DNA of 64,000 nt from Thermoplasmata archaeon (GCA_015063125.1 SUTB01000006.1:21008-85007); one strand, 5' to 3'; shown: positions 1 to 8,697, counted from the first letter of the stretch. A program made the numbers and translations. The notes: a model not told the origin generated them from the letters alone.

Positions 1-1
1 G

Positions 2-493
2 AAGTCCATCGATGTGTACTGCCCCAACGGTCTGTATGGAAAGAGGTCATTCATCTCCAGGGGTGTCGGTCTGGACGATTCCAACACATCCAAGCCAGTC
101 TATCACGACATAGGTTCGTGGGAGGAGCTGGTGCCGGGAGTCCTCATCACACCTTACTTCTACGATGACAAAGGCTACGGAGAGACGTTCATGGTCGTTA
201 CCGACGGCAACAAGGCGGCGATCCTCAGCGGACGCTGCTCATGCTTCCCGGACAAGGTCATCTCAGAGGTCGAGCAGCACACCGGCAAGAAGATAGTGGC
301 GTTCATCGGCCCCGTCTTCCTCGAGAAAAAGAAGAAACCGGTCGCGAAGACCTACGCGGACATGCTTTCTCCTATTCCCGACCTTTACATCAACCACTGC
401 GTCGGCAAGGACGGAATAGTGAACCTCCGCGTCCATCTGGGCCTGACAGGGGTCAAGGATTTCTACGTGGGTAACTCGTACGAGCTGAACTGA
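2..493 (+). CDS. MBL-fold metallohydrolase, C-terminal part (cut by window edge)
   Basis: The reading frame is open to the first base, so the N-terminus is missing; a GTG at 14 is the first start-like codon but is probably internal. The visible 160 residues match the C-terminal half of metallo-beta-lactamase-superfamily II proteins related to dihydropterin/RFA-P-synthase-like hydrolases: a strand, then AAILSGRCSCFPDKVISEVE where those proteins have a GCSH-type motif, then INHCVGKDG where they have a HCTG-type motif, and a final VGNSYEL strand. The GRCS and HCVG versions of the metal-site motifs are unusual, so activity is uncertain. The substrate cannot be named from this part. Confidence 0.6.
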   Translation, partial: KSIDVYCPNGLYGKRSFISRGVGLDDSNTSKPVYHDIGSWEELVPGVLITPYFYDDKGYGETFMVVTDGNKAAILSGRCSCFPDKVISEVEQHTGKKIVAFIGPVFLEKKKKPVAKTYADMLSPIPDLYINHCVGKDGIVNLRVHLGLTGVKDFYVGNSYELN

Positions 494-506
494 ATCTTTC
501 GTATAG

Positions 507-520
507 TATCCAAACGGATA
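507..520. promoter_or_regulatory. Upstream palindromic site TATCC-AAAC-GGATA
   Basis: A perfect 14-base inverted repeat lies 13 bases before a stronger palindrome and shares its TATC/GATA half-sites. It is probably a second operator for the regulator encoded at 915-1271. This is inferred from sequence symmetry and position only. Confidence 0.45.
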
Positions 521-532
521 GCGCCACGCTTT

Positions 533-553
533 ATACTATCAAAAAGATAGTAT
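533..553. promoter_or_regulatory. Perfect 21-base palindrome over promoter and start
   Basis: ATACTATC-AAAAA-GATAGTAT is a perfect inverted repeat overlapping the TATA-like element at 530-537 and the first ATG at 552. The same architecture (AATATC-AAAAA-GATATT) recurs in front of the hybrid cluster protein gene at 1326-1342. The HxlR-family regulator at 915-1271 lies between the two, so this is read as its operator. Confidence 0.7.
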
Positions 554-896
554 GTGCATGTCATCAACCATCGAGACCAAGATGAGTATCTGCGACAAGT
601 ACATCAGAGTGACCGCTGACCAGAGAGAGGACGGCACCATAGGGATCAAGGTGGAATCGGATTGCGATGCAATCCAGGGGTTCGCCGAGAAAATGACCGC
701 GGTGACCATGGACGACATCCTGAATTTCGAGACCAGCACCATCAACAAGGAAGAGGTCCGCGGAAACATGTCAATGATATGCGTCGCACCGATCATGGTC
801 TATCAGGCTGCGTGGATGGAATGCGGTATGCTGTCCAGAAGGATATTTCCCAAGAGTGGGCCCATCACCATAGACATGGGCAGAGACGAATGGTAA
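552..896 (+). CDS. Small conserved archaeal protein, unknown function
   Basis: This 114-residue protein has no recognised catalytic motif. It has several cysteines (Cys2 if the first ATG is used, then SICDKY, SDCDAI, MICVAP and MECGML) and a hydrophobic stretch MICVAPIMVYQAAWMECGML near the C-terminus, and it resembles small methanogen proteins of the DUF6951 kind. The start is either 552 or 558; with the TATA-like box at 530-537 a leaderless transcript starting at 558 fits archaeal spacing well. It shares a palindromic operator type with hcp, so a role in the same redox or nitrosative stress response is plausible but inferred. Confidence 0.6.
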   Translation: MCMSSTIETKMSICDKYIRVTADQREDGTIGIKVESDCDAIQGFAEKMTAVTMDDILNFETSTINKEEVRGNMSMICVAPIMVYQAAWMECGMLSRRIFPKSGPITIDMGRDEW

Positions 897-914
897 GTCC
901 TGTCATAGGAGATA

Positions 915-1271
915 TCAAAGTCTGCATTTGCAGCAGTTCAGCTTTTCGCATGGTTTATTGTTGATTTTCCACTTAAGGGCCCACATCTTGATATCCAATA
1001 TGATATCAGTAAGTTCAAACCCGGCTTGGGTCAGGCGGTATTCGCTCTTGATAGGGACTTCCGACGAGTCAACCCTGTGCTCTATCAGATCTTCCTGTTC
1101 CAATTCCTTCAGTCTCTCTGTCAGTACCTTGGGAGTTATGCTAGCCATCCTCATGTGGAGCTCGGAGAATCTGATCCAATCGCCAGATCTCCTCATTTCG
1201 AACATGATGACCATTGCCCATTTCTTTGAAAGATAATCCAGGGTGTTGTACACGGTGCAACTCTCGTGCAT
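915..1271 (-). CDS. HxlR-family winged-helix transcriptional regulator
   Basis: The 118 residues follow the HxlR plan: an N-terminal Cys5 followed by the LDYLSKKWAMVIMFEM helix, a winged helix with ITPKVLTERLKELEQEDLIE, and the wing YRLTQAGFEL. HxlR proteins such as HypR and YodB sense thiol or electrophile stress through the cysteine near the N-terminus. This one also has a Cys-rich tail (Cys108, Cys113, Cys114, Cys116), which could bind metal or act as a redox switch. It is divergent from hcp, with a TATA box at about 1293-1305 and a probable leaderless start. The palindromes at 507-553 and 1301-1342 are its likely targets, including its own promoter. Confidence 0.85.
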   Translation of the reverse strand: MHESCTVYNTLDYLSKKWAMVIMFEMRRSGDWIRFSELHMRMASITPKVLTERLKELEQEDLIEHRVDSSEVPIKSEYRLTQAGFELTDIILDIKMWALKWKINNKPCEKLNCCKCRL

Positions 1272-1300
1272 GCTTTCCGCTTAGAAACTTGGTGGTATAT

Positions 1301-1342
1301 ATAGACTAGTATCTATTTGAAATCTAATATCAAAAAGATATT
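1301..1342. promoter_or_regulatory. Divergent hxlR/hcp control region with two inverted repeats
   Basis: ATAGA-N6-TCTAT (1301-1316) lies beside the TATA element serving the HxlR gene, and AATATC-AAAAA-GATATT (1326-1342) lies where hcp transcription should start, 25-30 bases downstream of the TATATATAG stretch. The second repeat has the same A5 centre and TATC/GATA half-sites as the palindrome at 533-553. The position implies repression of hcp and autoregulation. Confidence 0.65.
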
Positions 1343-1355
1343 GAGGTTTGAGAAG

Positions 1356-2912
1356 ATGAAATGCATGCAGTGTGAGGAAAGCATCGCCGTTACGGGATGC
1401 ATAAGGAACGGAGTTTGCGGAAAGAGCGGAGAATTGGCAGACAAGATGGACAAGCTGATCGCTTCCTTGATAGAGATCTCAGCGGCAACCACGGACTGCA
1501 CAAACGAGGGATTCATCAAGGAAATCGACGAGCACATTGTCGATTCTTTGTTCATGACCCTGTCCAATACCAATTTCGATATGCAGAGGATAGATGATGC
1601 AATATCCGTCAGCGATTCGTTCATGAGGAGGGCGGGTAAGCAGTACTCGCTCTTCGGGGAAGATTATTCCGTCGATACCTATGATTCCAACGAGGATCTG
1701 AAATCTTTGAAGCTGCTCCTCCTGTTCGGACTCAAAGGATTGGCAGCCTACTATCATCACGCTTATGTTCTGGGAGCCAGCGATGTATCGATCACCGCCT
1801 TCACGAGGAAAGCACTGGCCGCAATCAAGAAGGACAAGTCAGCCGAGGAGCTCATAGCGTTGAATATGGAGTGCGGAGAGGTCGGTGCCAAGGCCATGGC
1901 TCTTCTGGATGAATACAATGTGAAGTGTTATGGCAGCCCAGAGATCACACAGCTAAGGACCGGAGCAGGAAAGAATCCAGGTATCCTGATCACCGGACAT
2001 GACCTCAAGGACCTCGAACAGCTTCTGGAGCAGACCAAGGGCACGGGCATCGATGTCTACACCCACGGAGAGATGCTCCCCGCACATGCCTATCCCGCGT
2101 TCAAAAAGTACGACAATCTGGTCGGCAACTACGGCAACGCATGGTATCTACAGAAGGACGAGTTCGAGAAGTTCAACGGTCCGATAATAGCTACGACCAA
2201 TTGTGTCCTGATCCCTAAGGACGGATACAGGCAGAGGCTGTTCACCACAGGAACCGCCGGTGTCGAAGGGGTGAAGCACATTCCCGAGAAAGACGGTAAG
2301 AAGGACTTCTCGGAGGTTATCAGCATGGCCAAGGAATGCCCCGCGCCCACCGAGATCGATGATAAAATCCTCACCATCGGATTCGCCCATGGGCAGACCC
2401 TTGCCTTGGCCGGGAAGATCATCGATGCGGTCAAGGCCGGAGCCATCAAGAGGTTTGTGGTCATGGCCGGATGTGACGGAAGGGAGAAAGCAAGGGATTA
2501 TTACACCAGATTCGCCCAGGAACTTCCCGGGGACACCGTCATCCTCACCGCAGGATGCGCTAAATACAGGTACAACAAGCTGGACCTCGGTGACATCGGG
2601 GGCATCCCAAGAGTCATAGATGCCGGACAATGCAACGATTGCTACTCCCTTGTAGTCATCGCCAATGCCCTTGCTGAGGCTTTCGGTACCGATGTCAACG
2701 GGTTGCCTCTGTCGTTCAACATCTCTTGGTACGAGCAGAAGGCCGTCCTTGTGCTCCTAGTACTGTTGAATCTCGGTGTCAAGAACATCATGCTCGGTCC
2801 AAGGCTTCCCGTATTCCTGACCCCAGGCGTTACAAACGTTCTGGTCGAGACTTTCGGCATCAAGGCGAACAGCGAGCCTGCTGCTGACAGGGTCATTTTG
2901 AACATCGATTGA
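1356..2912 (+). CDS. hcp: Hybrid cluster protein (hydroxylamine reductase)
   Basis: The 518-residue protein begins MKCMQCEESIAVTGC and has the N-terminal cluster motif Cys3-x2-Cys6-x8-Cys15-x5-Cys21. Downstream come the typical hybrid-cluster segments GILITGHDLKDLEQLLEQ, THGEMLPAHAYP, NCVLIP, GCAKYRYNKLDLGDIGGIPR with the DAGQCNDCYS motif, and LGPRLPVFLTPGV. Hcp reduces NO or hydroxylamine and protects anaerobes from nitrosative stress; it is cytoplasmic. The ATG at 1356 is chosen over the upstream TTG at 1317 because it gives the family N-terminus and leaves the palindromic operator in the leader. The gene is monocistronic and ends at a UUCG hairpin. Confidence 0.92.
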   Translation: MKCMQCEESIAVTGCIRNGVCGKSGELADKMDKLIASLIEISAATTDCTNEGFIKEIDEHIVDSLFMTLSNTNFDMQRIDDAISVSDSFMRRAGKQYSLFGEDYSVDTYDSNEDLKSLKLLLLFGLKGLAAYYHHAYVLGASDVSITAFTRKALAAIKKDKSAEELIALNMECGEVGAKAMALLDEYNVKCYGSPEITQLRTGAGKNPGILITGHDLKDLEQLLEQTKGTGIDVYTHGEMLPAHAYPAFKKYDNLVGNYGNAWYLQKDEFEKFNGPIIATTNCVLIPKDGYRQRLFTTGTAGVEGVKHIPEKDGKKDFSEVISMAKECPAPTEIDDKILTIGFAHGQTLALAGKIIDAVKAGAIKRFVVMAGCDGREKARDYYTRFAQELPGDTVILTAGCAKYRYNKLDLGDIGGIPRVIDAGQCNDCYSLVVIANALAEAFGTDVNGLPLSFNISWYEQKAVLVLLVLLNLGVKNIMLGPRLPVFLTPGVTNVLVETFGIKANSEPAADRVILNID

Positions 2913-2945
2913 GATGTATCAACCTCCTAGCAAAGAAACGTTTTA

Positions 2946-2965
2946 CCGCAGTCTTCGGACTGCGG
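2946..2965 (+). terminator. UUCG-tetraloop hairpin after hcp
   Basis: CCGCAGTC-TTCG-GACTGCGG is a perfect 8-bp stem with a stable UUCG tetraloop 34 bases after the hcp stop. It lacks a long T run but is the likely 3' end or processing hairpin. Confidence 0.5.
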
Positions 2966-3042
2966 GTCATTCTGTCTTCGGACATCAGGCTTCGCAAGTT
3001 CTTCAAATTTTCATTCTGCAGTTCTATATATTAGAACAGTAA

Positions 3043-3951
3043 GTGGCCTTCTGTGATAAATTGAGCCTTTGGCATCTGAGAACGGCAGGTATGTTCGTTG
3101 CGATGACAGGGATACTGGTAGCACTGGGTTCCGTCATCGGCTATGCATTCGACAGGATGTGGACCGGACTTTACATCATGTTGGGGATCTCCATATTGGT
3201 GAGCTTCGCCTCCTACTTCTTCTCGAAGAGCATGGCGCTGTCGGCCAACAAGGTCCGCATAGTGACGCGCGAGGAGGAGCCCAGGCTATATGGTATCGTC
3301 GAGAGGCTCGCCATGAAGGCCAACCTACCGATGCCTGAGGTAGGGATATCTGAGGTCAACATGCCCAATGCATTCGCTACAGGACGCAATCCGAAGAATG
3401 CGGCTGTAGTGGCTACGAGACCGATCCTCAGTCTGCTCAGCGATGAGGAACTCGAAGGTGTGCTGGCACATGAGCTCTCGCACGTCAAGAACAGGGATAT
3501 CCTTGTTATGTCTACAGCCTCGGCGCTCGCATCGATAGTGTCATTCATATCTAGGATGGCGGTGTGGTCCGCGGTGTTGTCCGACAACAGGAACCCTTAC
3601 GGATTGGTCATCGCTATTGTCGCCGATCTCACATTGCCCTTCGCGGCCATGCTAGTGCAGCTCGGCATCTCCAGGAACCGCGAGTTCCTCGCCGACGAAT
3701 CCGGCGCGAAACTGACAGGCAAGCCCATGGCATTGGCCAGGGCGCTTCAGGCATTGGAGACCGGATGTTCCTCAAGGACCAACAAGTACGACAATCCCTC
3801 GGGAGCCAACATGTGGATCACCAACCCCTACGGTAAGAAGAAAGGAATCGGATTGGCAACACTGTTCAGGACCCACCCCTCGACCGAGGAGCGCGTAGAG
3901 AGACTCATGAAGCTTGATGAGAAGCTCAATGGGGTACGCCACTTTTACTGA
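3043..3951 (+). CDS. htpX: HtpX-like membrane zinc metalloprotease (M48)
   Basis: The 302-residue protein has two N-terminal membrane segments (about 14-36 and 42-60) and the M48 zinc motif LAHELSHVKNRD, with His143-Glu-x-x-His147 as ligands and catalytic base. The third ligand is probably the Glu in FLADESGAKLTG. Two further hydrophobic segments lie between about 150 and 210. HtpX degrades misfolded membrane proteins with its active site facing the cytoplasm. The GTG start sits about 18 bases after a TATATA element, which suggests a leaderless mRNA. The 3' end overlaps the convergent HPS gene by 7 bases. Confidence 0.9.
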   Translation: MAFCDKLSLWHLRTAGMFVAMTGILVALGSVIGYAFDRMWTGLYIMLGISILVSFASYFFSKSMALSANKVRIVTREEEPRLYGIVERLAMKANLPMPEVGISEVNMPNAFATGRNPKNAAVVATRPILSLLSDEELEGVLAHELSHVKNRDILVMSTASALASIVSFISRMAVWSAVLSDNRNPYGLVIAIVADLTLPFAAMLVQLGISRNREFLADESGAKLTGKPMALARALQALETGCSSRTNKYDNPSGANMWITNPYGKKKGIGLATLFRTHPSTEERVERLMKLDEKLNGVRHFY

Positions 3952-5237
3952 ACGGGTTCCCATTTCGATAATTCGTTGACCTTCGAGAGAGTGGATCCGC
4001 GGTTGATCTCCTCTCTCGTACGGTTCTCCCTCTCGTGGACGTCCAGCGAGCGGTTCGCTACCTCGACGGCCATCTCCTTGGGGACGACTATCAGACCGGA
4101 TTCGTCTCCGATTATCCAATCGCCGGTCCTGACCCTCTGACCTCCGACCGTGACCTCGATACCGATTCCCCCGTAACCCTTGGGCTCTCCGGCGCACGGA
4201 GCAACGGTTCTAGAGAATGCGGGGAACTTCAGGTCCCTTATGTCATCTATGTCCCTGATGGCCCCGTCGATGACGATCCCGGCGGCGCCCATGACCATCG
4301 CCGAACATGTGGCCAGTTCTCCCCATACGGCGACGGGGGCTCCGCCCACGTCCACCACGATGACGTCCCCTTTCTTGACGTGATCGATGGCCTCGACAGG
4401 TTTGGCCCAGTCTCCGTTCGCTGTCTGGACGGTGAGTGCGCGTCCGACCATCCTCTGCTTGTGCTGAAGGGACTGCGGAACGATTCCGATCATGACGCCC
4501 TGTTTGTGGAATGCATCCGAGATGTTGCATGTGGAAACCTTGGAGAAGGCCTCGAAGAGTTCGTCCTCGGTGTACTTCTTGGAGATCCCGGCATCGATCT
4601 TCGCTCCGTTGATCGCCTTCTTGACGTTCTCGGCGGCTTCCTTGATGTTACCGGTCTTGATGATCGCACCGCCGACGATGATGTCCGTCGCTCCGGCCTC
4701 GGCATAGAGTCCGGCATTCTCCGCCGTGATGCCTCCCGCCACAGCGACAGGTATGGAGATCGTTTCGACTACCTTCTTGAGCGTGTCGATGGGAGGTTCC
4801 TCACCCTTCATCTGGGTGTCGATGCCCATATGCAGACAGACGTATGCCACGCCGAGCTTCTCCACTTCCTTGGAGCGGGCAACTTTGTCGGGGACGTTGA
4901 TCATGTCGACCATGACCTCTGCGCCGTACTTCCTTCCGGCCATGACCGCTTCCTCGATGGTGGAGTCCTCTGACAGGCCTAGGACAGTGATTATGTTCGC
5001 GCCCGCCTTGGCCATGATCTCGACCTCGACCCCTCCGACGTCCATGGTCTTTGTGTCGGCGATGATCTTCTTGCCGGGGAACTCCCTGCGGAGAGTGCGC
5101 ACGGCCTCTGCACCCTCACTCTTGATCAGCGGGGTTCCCACCTCGACCCAATCCGCTCCGCCGTCCACGGCCTCGTGGGCTATGGCAACGGCTCTGTTCA
5201 GCTGCATAAGGTCCAGTGCGATCTGCAATACGGGCAT
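3945..5237 (-). CDS. 3-hexulose-6-phosphate synthase fused to RraA-like domain
   Basis: The 430-residue protein has two domains. Residues 1 to about 212 form an orotidine-decarboxylase-type TIM barrel with HPS motifs (QIALDL, ADWVEVGTPLIKSEG, ADTKTMD, VAGGITAENA, GGAIIKTG). Residues of about 225-420 form an RraA/demethylmenaquinone-methyltransferase-like fold (DAFHKQGVM, VVDVGGAPVAVWGELA, GIVIDGAIRDID). HPS condenses formaldehyde with ribulose 5-phosphate; in archaea it usually runs in reverse to supply ribose phosphate. The role of the RraA-like half is unknown; RraA-fold proteins include aldolases and RNase E inhibitors. No phosphohexuloisomerase (HPI) partner is seen nearby. A TATA-like GGTATATAC lies at 5258-5266. 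Confidence 0.88.
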   Translation of the reverse strand: MPVLQIALDLMQLNRAVAIAHEAVDGGADWVEVGTPLIKSEGAEAVRTLRREFPGKKIIADTKTMDVGGVEVEIMAKAGANIITVLGLSEDSTIEEAVMAGRKYGAEVMVDMINVPDKVARSKEVEKLGVAYVCLHMGIDTQMKGEEPPIDTLKKVVETISIPVAVAGGITAENAGLYAEAGATDIIVGGAIIKTGNIKEAAENVKKAINGAKIDAGISKKYTEDELFEAFSKVSTCNISDAFHKQGVMIGIVPQSLQHKQRMVGRALTVQTANGDWAKPVEAIDHVKKGDVIVVDVGGAPVAVWGELATCSAMVMGAAGIVIDGAIRDIDDIRDLKFPAFSRTVAPCAGEPKGYGGIGIEVTVGGQRVRTGDWIIGDESGLIVVPKEMAVEVANRSLDVHERENRTREEINRGSTLSKVNELSKWEPVQ

Positions 5238-5368
5238 GTTCCTGCGTTAATCCATGTGCGTATATACCTATTGGGATTGTACGCCTGTCGAACCGATCTT
5301 TTCACAGATAGCATGAGGCGATATACCATATGGTTAATTACGGTTGACCACATTTCGTTATCAGGTGT

Positions 5369-6835
5369 ATGCGCATGACCAGTCATCAGACCCTGATGGA
5401 AGCTGTTAAGGAAGCGAGCGGAATTTGCAGACAGTGGACGGATCCAGAGAGCGGGAACACAGTCTCTTCTTCGGAATTCTCATCCATGGCGGCGGAGGTC
5501 GATGCTTCAGGCATCCTCTACGGCGGGGAATGTTACGAGGTCTCTTCGGACGGTACGGTATCCGTCATCGTCCAAGGTTCTCAGAGGGTCATAGCGCAGG
5601 CACAGTCAAGTCCGGCCCCTGCCGGCAGCGGATCCACCGATGCCGTCAACAGACCGGTCTTCACTTTCGATTCAGAGGCCTTAAAGGCCAAAACGGGAAA
5701 GGCTACGGAGGATGCGAAGAACATGGCGCTGGGCGCCATGGCATCCCTGTCGGGATTCGGAAAGGGTCTGAAGGAGAAGGCGGCAGAAGCGACATCCAAG
5801 GTTTCCGGATTGGGAATGAAGGACCGTCTGGGCGGTCTCAAAGGGAAAGGGTTCGGTTCGTTCGGTAAATCCTCTTCCAAGCAGTCGACGGAGAGCACAT
5901 CCTATTCCGTGCCGGAGGAGATCAGCCAGCCCAGCACCCCCAGTCAGCCTGCATCATCGGTCCCCAGCGGCGGTTTCTCCCTTCCTCAGACCATGGACAG
6001 GTCATTGGGATCCAACATAGGACCATCGAGCGGAGGATCCGGTACATCTTCGGACAGCGGGGAGGCACCCGCACCCGCTAAGAGCACCGCAGCGGATCCT
6101 GTCGCGGGAAAGTTCAGCAAGCTGATGGATGCGGCAGATGCCGCTTCTACATTCTGCTCATCATGGTACTTCTTCGATGACGAGACCGAGCATTTCGATC
6201 TTAAGTCGTTGAAGGGAATGGCGGAGATCTCCGACCAGGAGGAGTCCCTAGACTACGACGAATGGTACATCGTCCTCAAAGACGGATCCATCGGAAGGCA
6301 GGAGGAGGGCGGCATGGCCGATTGGCTGTTCGTCCCCTTATCCGGTCAGGACAAGGAGATCCTCGAGGCATTCATGGGCGAGGCCGATGATTCCCTCATA
6401 GGCTACTCCAAGATGCTGGATGACCCGGAGATACTGGATGCGGCCCGTAAAAGGGCCAGCGGGATCTTCGGTAAGAAGAACGACGGTCTGATCTGGGAGG
6501 GAACGGTCATCAACAAGCAGCACGAATCCGAGACTGTCAAGAGAGGATATGACGAGGACACAGGTGAGAGGCTGGAGGATGTCCATAACAGGTACACCAT
6601 CACCGTCGCAAGGTACGACGGTCAGATGTACACCATGGAGGAGGGGGATGACAATCCCAATTACACATGGGTGCATGAGGGCGACCGCGTCAGGTATCTC
6701 CCGATGTTCGATATGCTGGAGAAGTACGACAAGTCGAAGGACTCCAGGATACCTTGTATGGTGTGCAGGAAGATGAACAAGGTCGACCCGGATCAACCAA
6801 GATGCTTCAGCTGCAAGTTGCCGCTGTTCAAGTGA
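5369..6835 (+). CDS. Unknown protein with Ser/Pro-rich linker and C-terminal zinc ribbon
   Basis: This 488-residue protein is not a recognised family. The N-terminal 70 residues look globular; about 85-155 is Ala/Gly/Lys-rich with amphipathic stretches (ATEDAKNMALGAMASLSGFG); about 160-245 is a Ser/Pro/Gly linker. A second globular part (about 250-370, with SSWYFFDDETEHFDLKSLKG) and a beta-rich part (about 375-455) follow. The tail carries a zinc ribbon, CMVCRKMN then CFSCKLP. An AGGTG Shine-Dalgarno motif precedes the ATG at 5369. The next gene encodes a Sel1-repeat protein in the same orientation, so the two may act together in a scaffold or secretion-type system; this is only positional. 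Confidence 0.6.
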   Translation: MRMTSHQTLMEAVKEASGICRQWTDPESGNTVSSSEFSSMAAEVDASGILYGGECYEVSSDGTVSVIVQGSQRVIAQAQSSPAPAGSGSTDAVNRPVFTFDSEALKAKTGKATEDAKNMALGAMASLSGFGKGLKEKAAEATSKVSGLGMKDRLGGLKGKGFGSFGKSSSKQSTESTSYSVPEEISQPSTPSQPASSVPSGGFSLPQTMDRSLGSNIGPSSGGSGTSSDSGEAPAPAKSTAADPVAGKFSKLMDAADAASTFCSSWYFFDDETEHFDLKSLKGMAEISDQEESLDYDEWYIVLKDGSIGRQEEGGMADWLFVPLSGQDKEILEAFMGEADDSLIGYSKMLDDPEILDAARKRASGIFGKKNDGLIWEGTVINKQHESETVKRGYDEDTGERLEDVHNRYTITVARYDGQMYTMEEGDDNPNYTWVHEGDRVRYLPMFDMLEKYDKSKDSRIPCMVCRKMNKVDPDQPRCFSCKLPLFK

Positions 6836-6918
6836 TCTGACCTTCAGGTAGGAATATCTGGCCGCCAGATGCTAGATTTTGGCATACATTCATTAAAAGG
6901 AACATCCATTATTCCCGC

Positions 6919-7794
6919 ATGGCAGACAAATTCGATCAATTAGTCATCAAGGCAACCGATGGCGATGCTGAGGCCATGTGCGAACTGGCCAATATCTACT
7001 ATGACGTTTTCGACGAGCATTTCGATCCGGCAGTGGCCGCAAAGTGGTATCTCAAGTCTGCCGAGGCAGGTGTCGCCGAGTCTCAGTTCTGCATCGCGAG
7101 GCTGTACTCCTGGGGAGACGGCGTCGAGGTCAACGTGGACGAGGCACTCAAGTGGTACAAGGCAGCCGTCAAACAGGGCCACACCGATGCGATGTGCGAC
7201 CTGGCAAGCATGTACCTCTTCGACCCCGAGGTCAGGAAGTCCAAGAAGAAGGCGATCAAGCTCTACGAGGAAGCAGCGGCTCTCGGTAACCCCAATGCAC
7301 AGTACTTCCTCGGTCTGCTCTATCTCGACGGGGACTACGTCGAGCAGTCCTACGAGCAGGCGAAGATGTGGTTCGAGAAGGCGGCGGAGAAGAACAACCC
7401 CTACGCCCAGTTCGATCTCGGAGAGATGTACTTCCTCGGAATCGGCGTCAAGAAATCCAAGAAGACAGCTTTCAAGTGGTACCTCAAATCTGCAGAGAAC
7501 GACCATGCGCTGGGACAGTACGCCATCGCCACCATGTACCTCGAGGGCAAGGGCACAAAGCAGTCCTACAAGGATGCGTTCAAATGGATGAAGGAGGCCG
7601 CGGAGCAGGGAGTCACCAGCGCCATGTACGATCTCTCGCTCATGTACCACTACGGGACCGGTGTCAAGAAATCCAACAAGGAGGCCCTCAAGTGGATGAG
7701 GATCGTCGCCGACGATCTCTTCGAGGAATCCGAGATGATGTATGACGACTACTTCGAGGAAGAGGAAGCCGTCCCTGAAGAGAAAGAGGAGTGA
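6919..7794 (+). CDS. Sel1-like (TPR-type) repeat protein
   Basis: The 291-residue soluble protein is built of about seven 36-residue Sel1 repeats with the signature AAKWYLKSAEAGVAESQF / IARLYSWGDGVEVN and later copies (ALKWYKAAVKQGH, AFKWYLKSAENDH). It ends in an acidic tail (YFEEEEAVPEEKEE). Sel1 repeats form alpha-alpha superhelices that bind protein partners; no enzyme domain is present. There is no signal peptide, so it is cytoplasmic. It lies 83 bases after the zinc-ribbon protein and ends at a terminator hairpin. Confidence 0.88.
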   Translation: MADKFDQLVIKATDGDAEAMCELANIYYDVFDEHFDPAVAAKWYLKSAEAGVAESQFCIARLYSWGDGVEVNVDEALKWYKAAVKQGHTDAMCDLASMYLFDPEVRKSKKKAIKLYEEAAALGNPNAQYFLGLLYLDGDYVEQSYEQAKMWFEKAAEKNNPYAQFDLGEMYFLGIGVKKSKKTAFKWYLKSAENDHALGQYAIATMYLEGKGTKQSYKDAFKWMKEAAEQGVTSAMYDLSLMYHYGTGVKKSNKEALKWMRIVADDLFEESEMMYDDYFEEEEAVPEEKEE

Positions 7795-7810
7795 TCCTCT
7801 AAACTAATTA

Positions 7811-7836
7811 CGCGGACGTATGTCCGCGATTATTTT
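7811..7836 (+). terminator. Terminator hairpin between convergent genes
   Basis: CGCGGAC-GTAT-GTCCGCG (7811-7828) is a perfect 7-bp stem followed by ATTATTTTT on the plus strand, and it separates the Sel1 gene from the convergent AbiEii gene. Confidence 0.7.
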
Positions 7837-8696
7837 TCCCTTAGTTCTGACGTCAGTTGTATGAACATTTCCGGACACCAGATCTCAGTTGATTTCAACG
7901 CTTCTGGATTCAGGAACGGGACAACATCCTGTTTGGCAGTGTCGTAATCTATTTCGCGGAATCTATCGTTGAGCATGGCCACGATATCCCTATGCGACAA
8001 TCCGTTGCCCACGTCGATATCAGACATTGACAGTTTGTTGTTGAGGAACTCAATGTTATACGGAGTTTTCCGATCCAGATAGAAGAGGTAATCGTACAGA
8101 TCACGGCCTTTGAATCTGTTCGACCAAGGGCGGCATAAGATGGCATGAAGTTTACCAGAGAACATCGTCGGCATGTCGCAAGCCGTCATCCTATAACCGT
8201 ATGGGGATGTCCTGAATACGTTCTCTGAACGTGCTCCCTTCGCGGGGCTTATATCTATCTCCAATTTGATTTTGGTAAGCTGTGTTCCGTAGATGTCCTT
8301 AAAATATGGTTTGTCGGAGAAGAATTTCAGATACAGATTTCTGGTGCTGGACTTCAACACTCCTTCCTTTATGTTCGATTCCGTTTTCTTAGTCGTAGGT
8401 TCCACAGATATGTCCAGGCCATAGACGTTCATCTGTCTCTCGATCTCAGGTATGTATGTCTCGATGGAGAACTCCGGATCAGCTGTTTTCAGTATGAAAT
8501 CCAGGTCCTCCGAGAATCTGTCCAGACCGCGGAGTATCCTAAGGGCAGTACCTCCCATGAACGATGCGCGGTTGAAGAAATCTGTCTTGGAGAGACTGTA
8601 CAAGGTAAGTTCCTGTAGAACCTCTCTGATGGCATGATCGCGTTCAGTTTCGGTACTGGTTTCATATCTGGAGATCATCTTCTCTAAGATATTCAT
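7830..8696 (-). CDS. AbiEii/AbiGii-family nucleotidyltransferase toxin
   Basis: The 288-residue protein has the AbiEii nucleotidyltransferase core: FMGGTALRILRGLDRFSEDLDF (GG-x-A...SEDLD, with the two metal-binding acids in the SxDxD-type motif), the KLEIDISPAKGA strand, and the KLHAILCRPWSNRFKGRDLYDYLFYL motif. AbiEii toxins use GTP or another NTP to modify targets such as tRNA and abort phage growth. It follows the AbiEi antitoxin gene with a 1-base gap, the normal antitoxin-first order of type IV-like AbiE systems. Confidence 0.88.
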   Translation of the reverse strand: MNILEKMISRYETSTETERDHAIREVLQELTLYSLSKTDFFNRASFMGGTALRILRGLDRFSEDLDFILKTADPEFSIETYIPEIERQMNVYGLDISVEPTTKKTESNIKEGVLKSSTRNLYLKFFSDKPYFKDIYGTQLTKIKLEIDISPAKGARSENVFRTSPYGYRMTACDMPTMFSGKLHAILCRPWSNRFKGRDLYDYLFYLDRKTPYNIEFLNNKLSMSDIDVGNGLSHRDIVAMLNDRFREIDYDTAKQDVVPFLNPEALKSTEIWCPEMFIQLTSELREK

Positions 8697-8697
8697 A

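Noticed and set aside
4035..4973. 312-codon plus-strand frame
   Set aside because: Antisense shadow of the HPS-RraA gene, Asp/Arg-rich and without any domain.
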